From Burkholderiaceae bacterium (GTDB lineage Bacteria > Pseudomonadota > Gammaproteobacteria > Burkholderiales > Burkholderiaceae_C): a stretch of DNA of 8,808 bases. Position 1 is the first letter of the stretch. Each line of letters starts with the position of its first letter. The notes under the pieces are model-generated. The model searched no databases. It was not told where the DNA came from and was given only the letters and a program-made list of their open reading frames with translations. Below are positions 1 to 6,239 of this stretch, piece by piece. The DNA lies in assembly GCA_023262645.1 (NCBI GenBank), contig JALRAA010000042.1, forward strand, positions 1-8,808. Reading direction: 5' to 3'. The translations under genes and the position numbers were made by a program.

Positions 1-127
1 GGATGCTGGCTGGCATATCTGGTTTCGGCTGTGTTTGTTCCATTTCTATATCTAGTTCTTTTTCCTCCGTCAAGTTTATCACTTTTTTTGGGTGGAAGGT
101 TGAAATAGAATCCGATTCTTGAGCCAT
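1..127 (-). CDS. Unrecognised open frame running off the left edge, in frame with the preceding one
   Basis: An ATG at 127-125 on the minus strand opens a frame that stays open for 42 codons to the window edge. It begins MAQESDSIS and continues acidic and Lys/Glu/Pro-rich (NLTEEKELDIEMEQ). Its reading frame is identical to that of the upstream minus-strand fragment; only the TAA at 139-137 and three sense codons separate them. It may therefore be the continuation of one protein interrupted by a single nonsense codon, and not a separate gene. The bases before the ATG offer only a weak GGA-like element, about 14 bases upstream, so independent initiation is not well supported. The residues suggest a disordered, charged segment and no domain is recognisable. 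Confidence 0.35.
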   Translation of the reverse strand, partial: MAQESDSISTFHPKKVINLTEEKELDIEMEQTQPKPDMPASI

Positions 128-136
128 TGATGGTAA

Positions 137-445
137 TTATTCCGAGGGGAATTCTGGAATATTCATAGTAACTACTGGCTCATTCTCCATTGTTGCCTGA
201 TTGATTTCTTTTTCAAGCGTTGGTTCGTTGGTAAAGTTTAGATCATCATCTTCGGCCAAAAGGTTTGTTAACTCCATGTCGGTTTCAGAGTCCGCTTCTC
301 TAGTGATGGCATTCCATTTGGCTTTCGCTTGCCTGTTTAGTGCATCAGGGTTGAACATCCTAAGGTGAAACATATTTCCAGTATCTTTAAGGAAGGGGAC
401 AAGTCCAGCAATTAGATTGTGGGCCTCCGATGCATTTTCTGGATG
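137..445 (-). CDS. Unrecognised acidic protein fragment, 5' end cut at the junction
   Basis: On the minus strand a frame stays open from the junction near 445 down to a TAA at 139-137, about 102 codons. A methionine at 373-371 could start a 78-residue product, but the frame continues upstream of it without a stop through plausible sequence (HPENASEAHNLIAG, then LVPFLKDTGN), so the protein was probably longer and is cut at the joint. Visible features are a hydrophobic patch (LIAGLVPFL), then KAKWNAITREAD, then a strongly acidic tract (LLAEDDDLNF) and a Glu/Thr/Asn-rich tail ending in PEFPSE. There is no signal peptide, membrane segment or catalytic motif that I can identify. Composition and disorder suggest a retroelement-like or eukaryotic hypothetical protein rather than a bacterial enzyme, but that is only an impression. 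The same frame resumes immediately after the TAA (next entry). Confidence 0.45.
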   Translation of the reverse strand, partial: HPENASEAHNLIAGLVPFLKDTGNMFHLRMFNPDALNRQAKAKWNAITREADSETDMELTNLLAEDDDLNFTNEPTLEKEINQATMENEPVVTMNIPEFPSE

Positions 446-2567
446 GAATTCAAAATCGATCCGAGCAAAGCCATACCGATTGACCAGGTCGAGCCCGCGA
501 CCGAGATCGTCAAACGATTCGCCACGGGCGCCATGTCACTCGGTTCCATCAGCACCGAAGCCCACGCCACCTTGGCGGTGGCCATGAACCGCATCGGCGG
601 CAAAAGCAACACCGGCGAGGGCGGTGAAGACCCGGCGCGTTACCGCAACGAACTCAAAGGCATCGCCATTCAACAAGGCGCATCGCTCAAAAGTGTGATC
701 GGGGACAAGCAAGTCGAGGTCGACATGCCATTGCTGGCGGGCGATTCATTGCGTTCCAAAATCAAGCAAGTTGCTTCTGGCCGTTTTGGGGTGACCGCCG
801 AATACCTGTCCAGTGCAGACCAAATCCAAATCAAGATGGCGCAAGGTGCCAAGCCCGGCGAAGGCGGCCAATTGCCCGGCGGCAAGGTGTCTGAGTACAT
901 CGGGTTTTTGCGTTATTCGGTACCGGGTGTGGGTTTGATTTCACCGCCGCCGCACCACGATATTTATTCCATCGAAGATTTGGCGCAATTGATTCACGAC
1001 CTGAAAAATGTCGCGCCGCATGCAGATGTCAGCGTGAAGCTGGTGTCTGAAGTCGGTGTCGGTACGGTGGCCGCAGGCGTGGCCAAATGCAAGGCCGACC
1101 ATGTGGTGATTGCCGGCCACGATGGCGGCACTGGCGCGTCACCCTGGTCTTCCATCAAACACGCGGGCAGCCCATGGGAAATTGGCCTGGCCGAAACGCA
1201 ACAAACCTTGGTGTTGAACGGCTTGCGCGGGCGCATTCGGGTGCAAACCGATGGCCAAATGAAAACCGGTCGCGATGTGGCGATCGGTGCATTGTTGGGT
1301 GCAGACGAATTTGGTTTTGCCACCGCGCCGTTGGTGGTTGAAGGCTGCATCATGATGCGCAAATGCCACTTGAACACTTGCCCCGTTGGCGTCGCCACGC
1401 AAGACCCCGTGTTGCGGAAAAAATTCGCAGGCAAGCCCGAGCATGTGGTCAACTACTTTTTCTTCCTCGCCGAAGAAGTGCGCCACATCATGGCGCAATT
1501 GGGTATTGCCAAATTCGACGACATGATCGGTCGCTCCGATTTGCTCGACATGAAAAAAGGCGTCGAGCATTGGAAAGCCCGTGGTTTGGATTTCACACGT
1601 TTGTTGGCGCAACCGCCAGTGCCTGCAGGCACACCGCTGTTCCATGTAGCGACCCAAGACCATGGGCTGGAAAAAGCCTTGGACAAAGTGCTGATTGAAA
1701 AAAGCCGTGCAGCCATCGACAAAGGCGAGAAAGTCCAGTTCATGGAAGTGGCGCGCAATGTCAACCGATCCGTCGGTGCGATGTTGTCGGGTGCGTTGAC
1801 CCAAGTGCGTCCTGAAGGCTTGCCGGACGACACCTTGCGCATTCAGCTCGAGGGTACCGGTGGTCAATCGTTTGGCGCGTTTTTGGCCAAAGGCATTACC
1901 TTGTATGTGATTGGCGACGCCAACGACTCACACCGGCAAAGGTTTGTCCGGTGGCCGCGTGGTGGTGCGCCCCAGCATCGATTTCAGGGGGGAAGCCACC
2001 AGCAACATCATCGTGGGCAACACCGTGCTTTACGGCGCAACCAGTGGAGAAGCATTCTTCAGTGGCGTCGCAGGCGAACGCTTTGCCGTTCGTTTGTCAG
2101 GAGCCACCGCGGTGGTGGAAGGCACAGGCGACCATGGTTGCGAATACATGACCGGCGGCACTGTCGCCGTGCTTGGCAGCACAGGCCGCAATTTCGCAGC
2201 GGGTATGAGTGGCGGCATTGCTTATGTGTACGACGAAGACGGCGAATTTGCCCAGCGCTGTAACACCGCCATGGTGAGCTTGGAAAAAGTTTTGTCGGAA
2301 AAAGAACAAGCCGATAACGTGTCCAAAGCCTTGTGGCACCGCGGTCAATCCGACGAAGTGCAGTTGAAAAAATTGTTGGAAGACCACCACCGTTGGACCG
2401 GTTCCAAGCGTGCCCGCGCGTTGTTGGACAACTGGCAAGAGGCCCGCACCAAGTTTGTCAAAGTCTTCCCGAACGAATACAAGCGCGCTTTGGGTGACAT
2501 GGCCGCGACGTCGGACACCACATCGTCTGCACCCGCCAAAGCCAAAAAAACCGCTGTTAAGCCATAA
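446..2567 (+). pseudogene. gltB: Glutamate synthase large subunit, 3' part only, frameshifted
   Basis: This is the C-terminal half of the GOGAT alpha subunit, which transfers ammonia derived from glutamine to 2-oxoglutarate. Homology begins at EFKIDPSKAIP (446) and runs through the FMN/synthase domain (FATGAMSLGSIS; GRFGVTAEYL; AQGAKPGEGGQLPGGKV; ISPPPHHDIYSIEDL). The [3Fe-4S] cysteines are codons 1346, 1364 and 1379 (C-x5-C-x4-C in GCIMMRKCHLNTCPVGVATQ). The glutaminase domain with its N-terminal catalytic Cys and the central domain are absent; full GltB is about 1,500 residues and about 706 codons remain. The frame breaks at 1928-1931: GDAND should continue YTGKGLSGG, but TCAC stands where one TAC codon is expected, a net +1. 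The other frame then carries the GXGXG helix domain intact (GERFAVRLSGATAVVEG, GDHGCEYMTGGTVAVLG) to TAA at 2565, ending in an Ala/Lys/Thr-rich tail. As written it cannot make an active enzyme. The ATG at 443 is fortuitous. gltD follows after 23 bases. Confidence 0.93.
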
Positions 2568-2578
2568 GCCCAATTCAC

Positions 2579-2582
2579 AGGA
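2579..2582 (+). promoter_or_regulatory. Ribosome binding site of gltD
   Basis: AGGA lies 8 bases before the ATG at 2591, inside the 23-base gap after the gltB stop. It supports the chosen gltD start and translation from a gltBD transcript. Confidence 0.6.
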
Positions 2583-2590
2583 CACACATC

Positions 2591-4057
2591 ATGGGAAAAA
2601 TCACAGGATTCATGGAGTTCGAGCGTATCGAAGAAGGCTACAAGCCTGTCACCGAGCGTTTGAAGAATTACAAAGAATTTGTTATCGGCTTGAGCCCTGA
2701 GCAAGCCATGACGCAGAGTGCGCGTTGCATGGATTGCGGCACCCCGTTTTGCAACAGCGGTTGTCCCGTCAACAACATCATTCCCGATTTCAACGATTTG
2801 GTGTTCAACAACGATTGGCAAAACGCGCTGACGGTTTTGCACAGCACCAACAACTTCCCTGAATTCACAGGCCGCATTTGCCCCGCGCCTTGCGAGGCCG
2901 CTTGCACCTTGAATGTCAACGATGACCCGGTCGGTATCAAATCGATTGAGCACGCCATCATCGACAAAGGTTGGTCCGAAGGATGGGTCAAACCTTTGCC
3001 GCCTGCGAAAAAGACGGGCAAAAAAGTGGCGGTGGTGGGCTCTGGCCCCGCGGGTTTGGCCGCGGCGCAACAACTGGCGCGTGCCGGTCATTCGGTCACG
3101 GTGTATGAAAAAAATGACCGCGTCGGTGGTTTGTTGCGCTATGGCATTCCCGACTTCAAAATGGAGAAAACCCATATCGACCGCCGCGTTGAACAAATGC
3201 AGGCCGAAGGCGTGGTGTTCAAAACCGGCGTATTGGTCGGTGCATGGCCCAAAGACAGCAAGGTCACCAATTGGGCGAACGAAACCATCACCGCCGATCA
3301 GCTCAAAAAAGAATTTGACGCCGTGTTGCTCACCGGCGGTTCAGAGCAATCGCGTGACTTACCAGTGCCCGGGCGTGATTTGCAAGGCGTGCATTTCGCC
3401 ATGGAATTTTTGCCGCAGCAAAACAAAGTCAATGCCGGCGACAGTTTGAAAGGCCAATTGCGCGCCGACGGCAAACACGTGATTGTGATTGGCGGTGGCG
3501 ACACCGGTTCGGATTGCGTGGGCACCTCCAACAGACACGGGGCCGCGCATGTGACCCAGTTTGAAGTCATGCCGCAACCCCCCGAGCACGAAGACAAACC
3601 TTTGGTCTGGCCTTATTGGCCGCTCAAACTCCGCACCAGTTCCAGCCACGAAGAAGGTTGCGAGCGCGAGTTCGCCATCTCCACCAAAGAGTTCATGGGC
3701 GAAAACGGCAAGCTCACGGGTTTGAAAACCGTGCATGTCGAAATGAAAGACGGCAAGCTCACAGAAATTCCTGGCACAGAAAAAATCCACCGTGCCGATC
3801 TGGTGCTGTTGGCCATGGGCTTTGTCAACCCGGTCGCCACGGTACTGGATGCGTTTGGGGTGGACAAAGACGCGCGCGGCAATGCCAAGGCGCACACGGA
3901 AGAAGGCAGTGGTTACATCACCAATGTGCCCAAGGTGTTTGCTGCGGGAGACATGCGCCGTGGCCAATCCTTGGTGGTGTGGGCCATTCGCGAAGGCCGC
4001 CAAGCCGCCCGTGCCATCGACCAGTTTTTGATGGGTGACAGCGAATTGCCGCGTTAA
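2591..4057 (+). CDS. gltD: Glutamate synthase small (beta) subunit
   Basis: GltD takes electrons from NADPH through FAD and passes them via [4Fe-4S] clusters to GltB for glutamate synthesis in the cytoplasm. The 488-residue protein is full length for the family. The N-terminal ferredoxin-like cysteines are C46, C49, C54 and C58 (CMDCGTPFCNSGC) and C97, C101 and C105 (CPAPCEAAC). The FAD-binding glycine loop is VVGSGPAGLAAA (149-159), followed by the acidic end of the Rossmann unit (VYEKNDRVGG, 171-180). The NADPH-binding loop is VIGGGDTGSDC (299-309), and the C-terminal FAD contact is AAGDMRRGQS (451-460). The ATG has an AGGA 8 bases upstream, and the start MGKITGFMEF is typical of bacterial GltD. 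It is the partner of the adjacent gltB; because gltB is damaged here, an intact GltD would lack its partner if the sequence is real. Confidence 0.97.
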   Translation: MGKITGFMEFERIEEGYKPVTERLKNYKEFVIGLSPEQAMTQSARCMDCGTPFCNSGCPVNNIIPDFNDLVFNNDWQNALTVLHSTNNFPEFTGRICPAPCEAACTLNVNDDPVGIKSIEHAIIDKGWSEGWVKPLPPAKKTGKKVAVVGSGPAGLAAAQQLARAGHSVTVYEKNDRVGGLLRYGIPDFKMEKTHIDRRVEQMQAEGVVFKTGVLVGAWPKDSKVTNWANETITADQLKKEFDAVLLTGGSEQSRDLPVPGRDLQGVHFAMEFLPQQNKVNAGDSLKGQLRADGKHVIVIGGGDTGSDCVGTSNRHGAAHVTQFEVMPQPPEHEDKPLVWPYWPLKLRTSSSHEEGCEREFAISTKEFMGENGKLTGLKTVHVEMKDGKLTEIPGTEKIHRADLVLLAMGFVNPVATVLDAFGVDKDARGNAKAHTEEGSGYITNVPKVFAAGDMRRGQSLVVWAIREGRQAARAIDQFLMGDSELPR

Positions 4058-4088
4058 CCGGTGGCTGGTCGCAGGGCAAGCCCCGGTT
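4056..4088 (+). repeat. Inverted repeat spanning the gltD stop
   Basis: AACCGG (4056-4061, beginning in the gltD TAA) is matched by CCGGTT (4083-4088) across 21 bases. GGCTG (4063-4067) and CAGCC (4091-4095) give an alternative pairing. There is no U-tract after either arm, so this is not a standard intrinsic terminator. It could be a weak hairpin at the gltD/mla boundary or chance. Confidence 0.25.
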
Positions 4089-4098
4089 GGCAGCCCCA

Positions 4099-4104
4099 TA
4101 GAAT
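4099..4104 (+). promoter_or_regulatory. Candidate -10 element of the mla operon
   Basis: TAGAAT sits in the 83-base gltD-mlaF gap, the longest gap between genes in the part of the window right of the junction, and lies 36 bases upstream of the mlaF ATG. It is preceded by GGCAGCCCCA, nearly identical to the sequence before a second TAGAAT at 7979. No good -35 hexamer is found at 16-18 bases; the TTGGCA at 4087-4092 is only 6 bases away. The call rests on position and on the motif recurring, and read-through from gltD is equally possible. Confidence 0.35.
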
Positions 4105-4140
4105 CGTCCACCTCCTCAACGGCTTCACCCACCAAGTTTC

Positions 4141-4968
4141 ATGCCACACGTTGACACGCCACTGATCCAACTCGAGGATGTGCATTTCGGTTACGGTGAA
4201 CGGCCGGTGCTCGAAGGCGTGAGCTTGCAGGTTCCCAAAGGCAAAGTCACAGCGCTCATGGGCGCCTCTGGTGGTGGCAAAACCACGGTGTTGCGACTGA
4301 TCGGCGGACAGTACCGCGCCAACCAAGGACGCGTGTTGTTTGACCAAACCGACATTGGCGCCACCGACCGCGATGCGCTCTACCAAGCCCGTCGCCGCAT
4401 GGGCATGTTGTTTCAGTTTGGCGCGCTGTTCACCGACATGAGTGTGTTTGAGAACGTGGCCTTTCCATTGCGTGAACACACGGCGCTGTCGGACGAGATG
4501 GTGCGCGACATAGTGTTGATGAAATTGCAAGCCGTCGGTTTGCGCGGTGCCCGCGATTTGATGCCCAGCCAAATTTCAGGTGGCATGGCCAGGCGAGTGG
4601 CCTTGGCACGCGCCATGGTGTTAGACCCCGAATTGATGATGTATGACGAGCCTTTTGCAGGCCTCGACCCGATTTCGCTGGGCACGGCCGCTCGCTTGAT
4701 TCGGCAACTCAACGACACCTTGGGTCTGACCAGCATCGTCGTGTCCCACGATTTGGAAGAAACATTTCACATCGCAGACCAAGTGGTGATTTTGGCCAAC
4801 GGGCGCATTGCCGCACAAGGTACACCGGCCCAAGTACGCGCCAGTTCCGATCCATTGGTGCAACAGTTTGTCAGCGCTGCGCCCGACGGTCCGGTGCGTT
4901 TTCATTACCCGGCCACCGAGGCCCGAGAAGATTTCGGACTCATGGCGCCGCAGGAGAAGCAACCATGA
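4141..4968 (+). CDS. mlaF: Mla phospholipid transporter ATPase MlaF
   Basis: MlaF is the cytoplasmic ATPase that powers the MlaFEDB complex, which moves phospholipids between the inner membrane and MlaC to keep the outer leaflet of the outer membrane free of phospholipid. The 275 residues contain Walker A GASGGGKTT (41-49), Q-loop Q92 (MLFQFGALF), signature ISGGMARR (145-152; the GGMARR form is typical of MlaF and of MCE-associated ATPases), Walker B LMMYDE (165-170), D-loop AGLDP (173-177) and switch His203 (VVSHD). The C-terminal extension after about 240 (PVRFHYPATEAREDFGL) is the tail expected in beta- and gammaproteobacterial MlaF. No clear Shine-Dalgarno precedes the ATG, and no nearby in-frame alternative exists. 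The last four bases overlap the mlaE start as ATGA, so translation is probably coupled. Confidence 0.96.
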   Translation: MPHVDTPLIQLEDVHFGYGERPVLEGVSLQVPKGKVTALMGASGGGKTTVLRLIGGQYRANQGRVLFDQTDIGATDRDALYQARRRMGMLFQFGALFTDMSVFENVAFPLREHTALSDEMVRDIVLMKLQAVGLRGARDLMPSQISGGMARRVALARAMVLDPELMMYDEPFAGLDPISLGTAARLIRQLNDTLGLTSIVVSHDLEETFHIADQVVILANGRIAAQGTPAQVRASSDPLVQQFVSAAPDGPVRFHYPATEAREDFGLMAPQEKQP

Positions 4969-5744
4969 TGCGCTTGCTCGCGGGCATCGGTGCTTGGGTT
5001 CGGCGGTGGCTGGCAGATGTCGGTCATGCTGCTGTGTTGTTCTTTCGATTGCTGTGGCTGGGGCCGGCTTGTTTGAAGCGGTTTTCTTTGGTTCGCGACC
5101 AAATGCATTTTTTAGGCAATCACTCGTTGGCCATCATTGCCGTTTCAGGATTGTTTGTGGGTTTTGTGTTGGCTTTGCAGGGCTACAACACCTTGCAAAA
5201 ATTTGGCTCTGCTTCGGCTTTGGGCTTGTTGGTGGCGCTGAGCCTGGTGCGTGAGTTGGGACCGGTGGTGTCGGCCTTGCTGTTCACTGGCCGTGCGGGC
5301 ACATCGCTCACCGCCGAAATTGGGTTGATGAAAGCCGGCGAGCAACTCAGCGCCATGGAAATGATGGCCATCGACCCGGTGTCACGCATACTCGCGCCGC
5401 GTTTTTGGGCTGGCGTGTTGGTCATGCCGATCTTGGGCACTGTTTTCAGCGCCGTGGGCATCATTGGTGGTTGGTTGGTGGGTGTGGTGATGATCGGCGT
5501 CGATGCCGGTTCGTTTTGGGGTCAAATGCAAGACGGCGTCGATGTTTGGTCCGATGTGGGCAATGGCTTCATCAAAACGGTGGTGTTTGGGCTGACCGTG
5601 AGTTTCATCGCGCTGCGCCAAGGGTTTGAGGCGCAGGCCACCCCCGAAGGTGTGGCGCGTGCCACCACCCGCACCGTGGTGATGGCTTCATTGACTGTGT
5701 TGGCGCTGGACTTTGTCCTCACCGCATTGATGTTCAAGCTTTGA
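4965..5744 (+). CDS. mlaE: Mla phospholipid transporter permease MlaE
   Basis: MlaE is the inner-membrane permease of the Mla ABC complex; two copies form the lipid cavity below the MlaD ring and sit on MlaF. The protein has 259 residues. An amphipathic N-terminus is followed by hydrophobic segments at roughly 52-73 (LAIIAVSGLFVGFVLAL), 84-108, 148-178 (VLVMPILGTVFSAVGIIGGW), 203-216 and 237-257. The conserved cytoplasmic loop that contacts the ATPase is AEIGLMKAGEQLSAMEMMAIDP (117-138), the MlaE-family counterpart of an EAA-type coupling helix. The start overlaps the mlaF stop (ATGATG at 4965-4970; either ATG is possible, differing by one residue), with GGAG at 4952-4955 about 9 bases upstream. 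The stop is followed by the mlaD ribosome binding site. Confidence 0.96.
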   Translation: MMRLLAGIGAWVRRWLADVGHAAVLFFRLLWLGPACLKRFSLVRDQMHFLGNHSLAIIAVSGLFVGFVLALQGYNTLQKFGSASALGLLVALSLVRELGPVVSALLFTGRAGTSLTAEIGLMKAGEQLSAMEMMAIDPVSRILAPRFWAGVLVMPILGTVFSAVGIIGGWLVGVVMIGVDAGSFWGQMQDGVDVWSDVGNGFIKTVVFGLTVSFIALRQGFEAQATPEGVARATTRTVVMASLTVLALDFVLTALMFKL

Positions 5745-5746
5745 AA

Positions 5747-5751
5747 AAGGA
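5747..5751 (+). promoter_or_regulatory. Ribosome binding site of mlaD
   Basis: AAGGA begins two bases after the mlaE stop codon and ends 8 bases before the mlaD ATG at 5760. Spacing is optimal and supports that start. Confidence 0.65.
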
Positions 5752-5759
5752 ACCAGAGA

Positions 5760-6239
5760 ATGCAACGCTCTAATACCGATGTTTGGGTGGGAATGCTGGT
5801 CGTCATAGGCGCCGCAGCCTTGCTGTTTCTGGCCATGCAATCGGCGAACTTGATGTCCATCAGCTGGCAAAAAACCTACGAAATTCATGCCTTGTTTGAC
5901 AACATCGGTGGTTTGAAAAAACAAGCGGCCGTCAAAAGTGCGGGGGTGGTGGTTGGCCGTGTGCAAGACATTCGCTTTGACGACAAAACGTTTCAGGCCC
6001 AAGTGGTGCTGGCCATGGATGTGCGTTACCAATTCCCCAAAGACAGCTCTTTGAAAATTCTCACCAGCGGTTTGCTTGGCGAGCAATACATCGGCATTGA
6101 AGCGGGTTCTGACATGGCCAATTTGGCCCAGGGTGACAAAGTGCAATCGACCCAATCTGCCGTGGTGCTGGAAAACCTGATCAGCCGTTTCCTCTACAAC
6201 AAAGCCTCTGACGCGGGCACCGACTCAGGAGGCAAATGA
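5760..6239 (+). CDS. mlaD: Mla MCE-domain substrate-binding protein MlaD
   Basis: MlaD is an inner-membrane-anchored MCE protein. Its hexameric periplasmic ring forms the lipid channel between MlaE and MlaC. The 159-residue sequence begins with a short cytoplasmic stretch, then a single membrane anchor at about 8-31 (VWVGMLVVIGAAALLFLAM). The MCE domain follows at about 39-117 (YEIHALFDNIGGLKKQAAVK, then SAGVVVGRVQDI), with the central pore-loop segment LTSGLLGEQYIGIEAG (100-115). A C-terminal helix (VVLENLISRFLYNK) and a short polar tail (SDAGTDSGGK) end the protein. Length is normal for the single-MCE MlaD class and shorter than the multi-MCE proteins PqiB and YebT. The start is fixed by AAGGA 8 bases upstream. 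Its stop overlaps the mlaA start as ATGA. Confidence 0.96.
   Translation: MQRSNTDVWVGMLVVIGAAALLFLAMQSANLMSISWQKTYEIHALFDNIGGLKKQAAVKSAGVVVGRVQDIRFDDKTFQAQVVLAMDVRYQFPKDSSLKILTSGLLGEQYIGIEAGSDMANLAQGDKVQSTQSAVVLENLISRFLYNKASDAGTDSGGK
6227..6232 (+). promoter_or_regulatory. Strong but closely spaced ribosome binding site of mlaA
   Basis: AGGAGG, the best Shine-Dalgarno match I found in the window, lies inside the last codons of mlaD and ends only 3 bases before the mlaA ATG at 6236. The usual spacing is about 5-9. No alternative in-frame start lies shortly downstream that would keep the lipoprotein signal. Confidence 0.5.

Larger units (their letters stand above)
1..445. other. Foreign AT-rich segment joined to gltB
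   Basis: This stretch differs in composition from everything to its right: a hand count gives about 172 G+C in the first 420 bases (41%), while the gltB bases that follow are visibly GC-rich. It has no homology to the upstream part of gltB that should lie here. Its coding signal is on the minus strand, opposite to all other genes in the window. The change occurs at about 440-451, where a GAATTC (446-451) can be read as part of gltB and also as part of the minus-strand frame. I see no terminal inverted repeats, target duplication, integrase or transposase motifs, so no known mobile element is supported. A chimeric assembly or clone joint is as likely as a real insertion. Confidence 0.75.

Noticed and set aside
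419..445. ATG at 419 as a true start of the gltB frame
   Set aside because: The residues before EFKID (MGLRCIFWM) come from the foreign side of the junction and have no GltB counterpart; there is no ribosome binding site.
1..445. Insertion sequence or prophage end interrupting gltB
   Set aside because: No transposase or integrase motif, terminal inverted repeat or target-site duplication is visible; the element, if any, cannot be named.
446..451. GAATTC at the junction as proof of an EcoRI cloning chimera
   Set aside because: Other GAATTC sites occur intact at 149, 2861 and 6368, so the joint may simply reflect short shared identity; kept only as a possibility.
1139..1867. Long minus-strand frame (242 codons) opposite gltB
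   Set aside because: It lies fully antisense to strongly conserved gltB sequence; its residues are His/Gln/Arg-rich shadow sequence with no domain.
2345..3196. Minus-strand frame of 283 codons opposite the end of gltB and the start of gltD
   Set aside because: It runs across two real genes on the other strand and has no recognisable motif, as expected from GC-biased codon use.
4087..4104. TTGGCA ... TAGAAT as a complete sigma-70 promoter before mlaF
   Set aside because: The two hexamers are separated by only 6 bases, far less than the 16-18 required; only the -10 part was kept as a candidate.
3359..4135. Minus-strand frame of 258 codons opposite gltD
   Set aside because: Antisense shadow of a complete, well-conserved gltD.
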